This document shows, piece after piece, positions 59,587-64,000 of a stretch of 64,000 bases of DNA. This stretch comes from Burkholderiales bacterium (GTDB taxonomy: Bacteria > Pseudomonadota > Gammaproteobacteria > Burkholderiales > Burkholderiaceae_C). The DNA is taken from positions 32,911 through 96,910 of the forward strand of contig CANHVY010000007.1 in NCBI GenBank assembly GCA_947464185.1, given 5' to 3'. The first letter of the stretch is position 1. Each line of letters opens with the position of its first letter. The position numbers and the translations under genes were made by a program. Below the pieces are notes generated by a model that had not been told where the DNA came from, made no database searches, and saw only the letters and a list, made by a program, of their open reading frames with translations.

Positions 59587-61848
59587 TCAGTCGCGCACGC
59601 AGTCCACGAAGTACTGGCGCGGCCCGCCCGATTCAGGCTCCTCCTCCACCAGGCCGTGGACGTCGGTATCGAAGCCGGGGAAGGCGGCGTTGAATGAGCG
59701 GGCGAACTTCAGGTAGTCGACGATCTTGCGGTTGAAGCGCTCGCCCGGCACCAGCAGCGGGATGCCCGGGGGATAAGGCGTCAGCAGCGAGGTGGTGATG
59801 CGCCCTTCCAGCGCATCGATGGGCACGCGGTCGGTCTGCCGGTGGGCAATCCGCGCAAAGGCATCGCTGGGCTTCATGGCCGGGTGCAGGTCCGACAGGT
59901 ACATGTCGGTGACCAGCCGCGCGATGTCGCCCTTGGCGTAGGTCTCGTGGATGCTCTGGCACAGGTCTTTCAAGCCCGTGCGCTCGTAGCGCGGGTGGGC
60001 GGCGCAAAAGTCGGGCAGCGCGCGCCACATCGGCTGGTTGCGGTCGTAGTCGTCCTTGAACTGCTGCAGCGCCGTGACCATGGTGTTCCAGCGGCCCTTG
60101 GTGATGCCGATGGTGAACATGATGAAGAAGGAATACAGGCCCGTCTTCTCCACCACCACACCGTGCTCGGCCAGGTACTTCGTCACCACAGCGGCCGGCA
60201 CGCCCGTCTTGGCGAACTTGCCCGACATGTCCAGGCCCGGCGTGATGATGGTGCTCTTCACCGGGTCCAGCAGGTTGAAGCCCGGCGCCAGGCTGCCAAA
60301 GCCGTGCCACTTGTCACCAGCCTTCAGGATCCAGTCTTCGGCGCGGCCCACGCCTTCGGCGGCCAGCTTGTCCGGCCCCCAGACCTTGAACCACCAGTCC
60401 CGTCCGTACTCCTTGTCCACCTTGCGCATCGCGCGACGGAAGTCCATGGACTCGGCAATGCTCTCTTCCACCAGCGCGGTGCCGCCCGGGGGCTCCATCA
60501 TGGCCGCAGCCACATCGCAGCTGGCGATGATGGCGTACTGCGGGCTGGTGGAGGTGTGCATCAGGTAGGCCTCGTTGAAGAGGTGCCTGTCGAGCTTGCG
60601 GTTCTGTGCGTCCTGCACCAGCACCTGCGAGGCCTGGCTCAGCCCTGCCAACAGCTTGTGCGTGCTCTGCGTGGCGAAGACCAGCTGGTCCTTGGGCCTG
60701 GGCCTCTTCTTGCCCATGGCGTGGAAGGTGCCGTAGAACGGGTGGAAGGCCGCATGCGGCAACCAGGCTTCGTCAAAGTGCAGCGTGTCGATGTAGCCAT
60801 CCAGCATGTGCTTGATGGTCTCGGTGTTGTAGAGCACGCCGTCGTAGGTGCTTTGCGTCAGCGTCAGGATGCGCGGCTTGACCTTCTTCGCGTCCACGCC
60901 CGCCAGCAGCGGGTTGGCTGCGATCCGCTTGCGAATGGCCGCAGGGGAGAACTCCGCCTGAGGGATGGGCCCGATGATGCCGAAGTGGTTGCGCGTGGGC
61001 GGCAGGAACACCGGCACCGCGCCCGTCATGATGATGGAGTGCAGGATGCTCTTGTGGCAGTTGCGGTCCACCACCACCACGTCGCCGGGTGCCACCGTGT
61101 GGTGCCACACCATCTTGTTGCTGGTGCTCGTGCCGTTGGTGACGAAGAAGCAGTGGTCGGCATTGAAGATGCGCGCGGCGTTCTTCTCGCTGGCGGCCAC
61201 CGGCCCGGTGTGGTCCAGCAACTGGCCCAGTTCGTCCACGGCATTGCACACGTCGGCGCGCAGCATGTTCTCGCCGAAGAACTGGTGGAACATCTGCCCC
61301 ACCGGGCTCTTCAGGAACGCCACACCGCCGCTGTGGCCGGGGCAGTGCCAGGAGTACGAGCCGTCCTGCGCGTAGGCCATCAGCGCCTTGAAGAACGGCG
61401 GCGCCAGCGTGTCCAGGTAGCTCTTGGCCTCACGGATGATGTGACGCGCCACGAACTCCGGCGTGTCCTCAAACATGTGGATGAAGCCGTGCAATTCGCG
61501 CAGGATGTCGTTGGGGATGTGCTGCGAGGTGCGCGTCTCGCCGTACAGGTAGATGGGAATGTCGGCGTTGCGAAAGCGGATCTCGCCGATGAACTTCCGC
61601 AGGTTCAGCACCGCGGGGTCCAGTTCCGGCCCGGGCGTGAATTCCTCGTCGTCAATCGACAGGATGAAGGCGCTGGCCCGGCTTTGCTGCTGCGCGAACT
61701 GGCTCAGGTCGCCATAGCTGGTGACGCCCAGCACCTCGAAGCCTTCTTTCTCTATGGCCTGCGCCAGCGCACGGATGCCCAGGCCGGAAGTGTTCTCGGA
61801 GCGGAAGTCTTCGTCGATGATGAAGACGGGAAAGCGGAAGCGGATCAT
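59587..61848 (-). CDS. Arginine/lysine/ornithine decarboxylase (fold type I PLP)
   Basis: 753 residues from the ATG at 61848, the size of biodegradative basic-amino-acid decarboxylases. An N-terminal receiver-like wing domain (about 1-130) precedes the PLP domain: SWHCPGHSGGVAFLKSP, FVTNGTSTSNKMVWHH, D359 in LHFDEAWLPHAAF and the PLP lysine K398 in ATQSTHKLLAGLSQAS. The C-terminal part has TPYPPGIPLLVPGE. It makes a polyamine or diamine (agmatine, cadaverine or putrescine) and CO2. Which basic amino acid it prefers is not readable. It is convergent with fabI. Confidence 0.92.
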   Translation of the reverse strand: MIRFRFPVFIIDEDFRSENTSGLGIRALAQAIEKEGFEVLGVTSYGDLSQFAQQQSRASAFILSIDDEEFTPGPELDPAVLNLRKFIGEIRFRNADIPIYLYGETRTSQHIPNDILRELHGFIHMFEDTPEFVARHIIREAKSYLDTLAPPFFKALMAYAQDGSYSWHCPGHSGGVAFLKSPVGQMFHQFFGENMLRADVCNAVDELGQLLDHTGPVAASEKNAARIFNADHCFFVTNGTSTSNKMVWHHTVAPGDVVVVDRNCHKSILHSIIMTGAVPVFLPPTRNHFGIIGPIPQAEFSPAAIRKRIAANPLLAGVDAKKVKPRILTLTQSTYDGVLYNTETIKHMLDGYIDTLHFDEAWLPHAAFHPFYGTFHAMGKKRPRPKDQLVFATQSTHKLLAGLSQASQVLVQDAQNRKLDRHLFNEAYLMHTSTSPQYAIIASCDVAAAMMEPPGGTALVEESIAESMDFRRAMRKVDKEYGRDWWFKVWGPDKLAAEGVGRAEDWILKAGDKWHGFGSLAPGFNLLDPVKSTIITPGLDMSGKFAKTGVPAAVVTKYLAEHGVVVEKTGLYSFFIMFTIGITKGRWNTMVTALQQFKDDYDRNQPMWRALPDFCAAHPRYERTGLKDLCQSIHETYAKGDIARLVTDMYLSDLHPAMKPSDAFARIAHRQTDRVPIDALEGRITTSLLTPYPPGIPLLVPGERFNRKIVDYLKFARSFNAAFPGFDTDVHGLVEEEPESGGPRQYFVDCVRD

Positions 61849-61960
61849 CTGGGCAGCCCTCGTCCGGGCAGGCCCGGCTTCACAAAAAACGGGCGAAGTG
61901 TAGGGCTGCAGGTCGCACCGATACACTGATTCTCATCAGACTGTGGCGAGAGGCAGACGC

Positions 61961-62413
61961 ATGGAGTTCCAGGCATCAACACTTTGGTGGGTTCTGGCCG
62001 GCGCACTGGTCATTGCCGAGTTGCTCACAGGCACGTTCTACCTCCTGATGCTGGCCTTGGGCAGCGTGGCGGCCGCGGTGGCGGCGCACGCCGGCGCCAC
62101 CGGCAGCGGGCAGTTCGTGGCAGCCGCCCTGGTGGGTGGCGGAGCCACGGCGGCCTGGCACTTCAAGCGCGCCCGCGCACCCCGCTCTGCACCCGCCGCC
62201 TCCAACGCCGACGTCAGCCCGGACATCGGGCAGACCGTGCAGGTGCATGCCTGGCAGGACGATGGCAAGGCCCGTGTGGCCTACCGCGGCTCGACCTGGG
62301 CCGTGCGCCACGCCGGCGCAGGCGAACCCACCGCAGGCGAACACCGCATCGTCGCCGTCCACGGCAGTGAACTGGATGTGCTGCCCGTGGACGCCGCGGC
62401 GCCACGGGCTTGA
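61961..62413 (+). CDS. NfeD-family membrane protein
   Basis: 150 residues from ATG 61961. Two to three N-terminal membrane helices (LWWVLAGALVIAELLTGTFY, then a Gly/Ala-rich pair) precede a C-terminal OB-like domain (IGQTVQVHAWQDDGKARVAYRGSTW). Short NfeD proteins pair with SPFH/stomatin proteins, and qmcA follows 63 bases downstream. GAGAGG lies upstream of the start. Confidence 0.87.
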   Translation: MEFQASTLWWVLAGALVIAELLTGTFYLLMLALGSVAAAVAAHAGATGSGQFVAAALVGGGATAAWHFKRARAPRSAPAASNADVSPDIGQTVQVHAWQDDGKARVAYRGSTWAVRHAGAGEPTAGEHRIVAVHGSELDVLPVDAAAPRA

Positions 62414-62476
62414 TCTGAGCTGCCGCCAAGACGCAGCACTGAGTCCGCGCAACAGTTTCACAAGGAGGAATACCCC

Positions 62477-63391
62477 ATGGAAATCGCCCTCGTCATCCTG
62501 GTGGCCGCGATCGTGTTCGTCGCCCGCACCTTCAAGATCGTGCCCCAGCAGAACGCCTGGGTGGTGGAACGCCTGGGCAAGTTCGACCGCACGCTCACGC
62601 CGGGCCTGAAGTTCATCGTGCCCTTCATCGAGCGCGTGGCCTACCGGCACTCGCTCAAGGAAGTGCCGCTGGATGTGCCCAGCCAGGTCTGCATCACCAA
62701 GGACAACACCCAGCTCCAGGTGGACGGCATCCTGTTCTTCCAGGTCACCGACCCGATGCGCGCCAGCTACGGCAGCAGCGACTACCTCACCGCCATCACC
62801 CAGCTGGCCCAGACCACGCTGCGCAGCGTGGTGGGCAAGATGGAGCTGGACAAGACCTTCGAGGAGCGCGACCTCATCAACGCCTCGGTGGTGAACGCGC
62901 TGGATGAGGCGGCGCTGACCTGGGGCGTGAAGGTGCTGCGCTACGAGATCAAGGACCTCACGCCCCCGGCGGAGATCCTGCGCTCCATGCAGGCCCAGAT
63001 CACCGCCGAGCGCGAGAAGCGCGCGCTCATCGCCGCATCAGAAGGCCGGCGCCAGGAGCAGATCAACATCGCCACGGGCGAGCGCGAGGCCTTCATCGCG
63101 CGCTCCGAGGGCGAGAAGCAGGCCGAGATCAACAATGCACAGGGCGAGGCCGCCGCCATCACCGCCGTGGCCGAGGCCACGGCCGAAGCCATCCGCAAGA
63201 TCGCCGCGGCCATCCAACAACCCGGCGGCGAACAGGCGGTGCAACTCAAGGTGGCCGAGCGCGCCGTGGAGGCTTACGGCCAGCTGGCGCGCACCACCAA
63301 CACCATGATCGTGCCCGGCAACATGACCGAGGTATCGGCGCTCATCGGCTCGGCCATGACGCTGATGAAGGGCGGCAAGCATGCGCCCTGA
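62477..63391 (+). CDS. qmcA: SPFH/stomatin-like membrane protease-associated protein
   Basis: 304 residues with an excellent AAGGAGGA ribosome site. An N-terminal membrane helix (LVILVAAIVFVARTF) is followed by the SPFH domain (IVPQQNAWVVERLGKFDRTL, SLKEVPLDVPSQVCITKDN) and a long Glu/Ala/Lys coiled coil (ITAEREKRALIAASEGRRQE). Such proteins form large ring assemblies in membrane microdomains. It is paired with the NfeD gene and overlaps the next gene by 11 bases. Confidence 0.93.
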   Translation: MEIALVILVAAIVFVARTFKIVPQQNAWVVERLGKFDRTLTPGLKFIVPFIERVAYRHSLKEVPLDVPSQVCITKDNTQLQVDGILFFQVTDPMRASYGSSDYLTAITQLAQTTLRSVVGKMELDKTFEERDLINASVVNALDEAALTWGVKVLRYEIKDLTPPAEILRSMQAQITAEREKRALIAASEGRRQEQINIATGEREAFIARSEGEKQAEINNAQGEAAAITAVAEATAEAIRKIAAAIQQPGGEQAVQLKVAERAVEAYGQLARTTNTMIVPGNMTEVSALIGSAMTLMKGGKHAP

Positions 63392-63758
63392 GGCCCGCAA
63401 CGTGCTGGGCCAGGAGCTGGTGCCCTGCTCCTATGACCCGCTGACCGGCTGGTTTCGCGATGGCTGCTGCCACACCGATGCGCAAGATGCCGGCAGCCAC
63501 GTCATCTGCGCCCGCATGACCGTGGAGTTTCTCAACCAGCAGTTCGAACGCGGCAACGACCTCATCACCCCGCGGCCCGAATACCGCTTCAAGGGCCTGA
63601 AGCCCGGCGACCGCTGGTGCGTGTGCGCGCTGCGCTGGAAAGAGGCCTACGCAGACGGCTGCGCCCCACCCGTCATTCTCGAGAGCACCCACCAGCGGGC
63701 GCTCGATTTCGTGCCCCTGGCCTGGCTCCAGCGCCACGCGTGGCAGGCCGTGGGCTAA
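63381..63758 (+). CDS. DUF2237 family protein
   Basis: 125 residues. The family signature is well conserved: NVLGQELVPCSYDPLTGWFRDGCC, DAGSHVICARMTVEFLNQQF, and GDRWCVCALRWKEAYADGCAPPV. Several Cys (CC, CVC) could bind metal. The function is unknown. It starts inside the last codons of qmcA, so it is translated from the same mRNA. Confidence 0.88.
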   Translation: MRPEARNVLGQELVPCSYDPLTGWFRDGCCHTDAQDAGSHVICARMTVEFLNQQFERGNDLITPRPEYRFKGLKPGDRWCVCALRWKEAYADGCAPPVILESTHQRALDFVPLAWLQRHAWQAVG

Positions 63759-63814
63759 ACTCCGCCCCCGTCACGACGGCAGTGCCTCCCAGGCGCCTTC
63801 GCTGACATCCCTGC

Positions 63815-63905
63815 GGAGGGATGGATGAGTGGTTTAAGTCGCACGCCTGGAAAGCGTGTGTGGGTTAACAGCCCACCGCGGGTTCGAATCCCGCTCCCTC
63901 CGCCA
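63815..63905 (+). tRNA. tRNA-Ser (anticodon GGA)
   Basis: 91 bases with a long variable arm, typical of class II tRNA-Ser. The acceptor GGAGGGA pairs with TCCCTCC, the discriminator is G and CCA is encoded. The anticodon arm is CACGC-CTGGAAA-GCGTG with GGA at 63849-63851. The T-arm reads GCGGGTTCGAATCCCGC. Confidence 0.97.
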
Positions 63906-63955
63906 GCACAAGACCTTCCAACGCGCCGTGCAGGGCGGCCGTGCCCTCGGCAAGC

Positions 63956-64000
63956 TCAAGCCCGCGACAGCTTGCCCAACTGCTCCGACAGGCTCTTCAC
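63956..64000 (-). CDS. C-terminal end of a gene entering from the right edge
   Basis: A minus-strand frame is open from the window edge to a TGA at 63956-63958 and encodes VKSLSEQLGKLSRA. The helical, regular codon use looks like a real C-terminus, but too little is visible to name the protein. Confidence 0.35.
   Translation of the reverse strand: MKSLSEQLGKLSRA

Noticed and set aside
59842..61929. 695-codon plus-strand frame opposite the basic-amino-acid decarboxylase
   Set aside because: It is antisense to a complete PLP decarboxylase and rich in His/Val/Leu repeats typical of shadow frames.

Overview
The window is about 64 kb of dense, GC-rich bacterial chromosome. Gene content points to a betaproteobacterium of the order Burkholderiales, of the Comamonadaceae/Sphaerotilaceae type. 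Signs of this are the earP-efp pair for arginine-rhamnosylated EF-P, the hup / tRNA-Val / ppiD order, the rimP-nusA-infB-rbfA-truB-typA operon, and orphan TctC (Bug) binding proteins. No phage structural genes, transposases, rRNA or CRISPR arrays are seen. Three tRNA genes are present: His, Val and Ser.

Layout. (1) 1-6163 is an accessory block with more mixed third-codon positions than the rest, judged by eye. It holds a two-component pair, a NodU/TobZ-type carbamoyltransferase, a small 2OG-Fe(II) oxygenase, a JmjC/cupin oxygenase and a nucleotidyltransferase. It lies at the 3' side of tRNA-His. (2) 6246-15860 is core: tRNA-His, ppiD, tRNA-Val, hup, a tartrate/malate-type dehydrogenase, an EamA transporter, pgsA, uvrC, earP and efp. 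(3) 16009-31270 is mostly core metabolism: an N-demethylase-like haem protein with mnmC, rpiA, pyrD, a TPR-glycosyltransferase-like protein, gamma-glutamyltransferase, succinyl-CoA transferase subunits, two thioesterases, a YceH protein, an SDR, ETF-ubiquinone oxidoreductase and an MNT-HEPN pair. (4) 31288-45408 is catabolic: a PLP aminotransferase, a D-threonine-aldolase-like enzyme, an EamA transporter, dusA, and a sugar-acid cluster. The cluster has talarate/galactarate dehydratase, an IclR-SMP-30 fusion, two RraA-like aldolases, an NTF2-like protein, a UxuA-like dehydratase, TctC and an arabinonate-type dehydratase. (5) 45476-64000 holds glutathione peroxidase, a class II aldolase, a SOUL protein, ppsA, the translation/transcription operon, fabI, an amino-acid decarboxylase, NfeD-QmcA, a DUF2237 protein, tRNA-Ser and the tail of one more gene.

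How the parts fit. The sugar-acid cluster looks like a dehydratase-plus-class-II-pyruvate-aldolase route that makes pyruvate. Its candidate regulator carries its own sugar-lactone-binding-like domain. The nusA operon has a clear sigma-70 promoter followed almost at once by an intrinsic terminator-like hairpin, which suggests attenuation. The most unusual accessory region is the carbamoyltransferase / double oxygenase / nucleotidyltransferase block beside tRNA-His. Its product and substrate cannot be read from sequence alone.

Short-period (9-11 bp) tandem repeats recur in several intergenic regions, including a set of helically phased AAA tracts upstream of efp.
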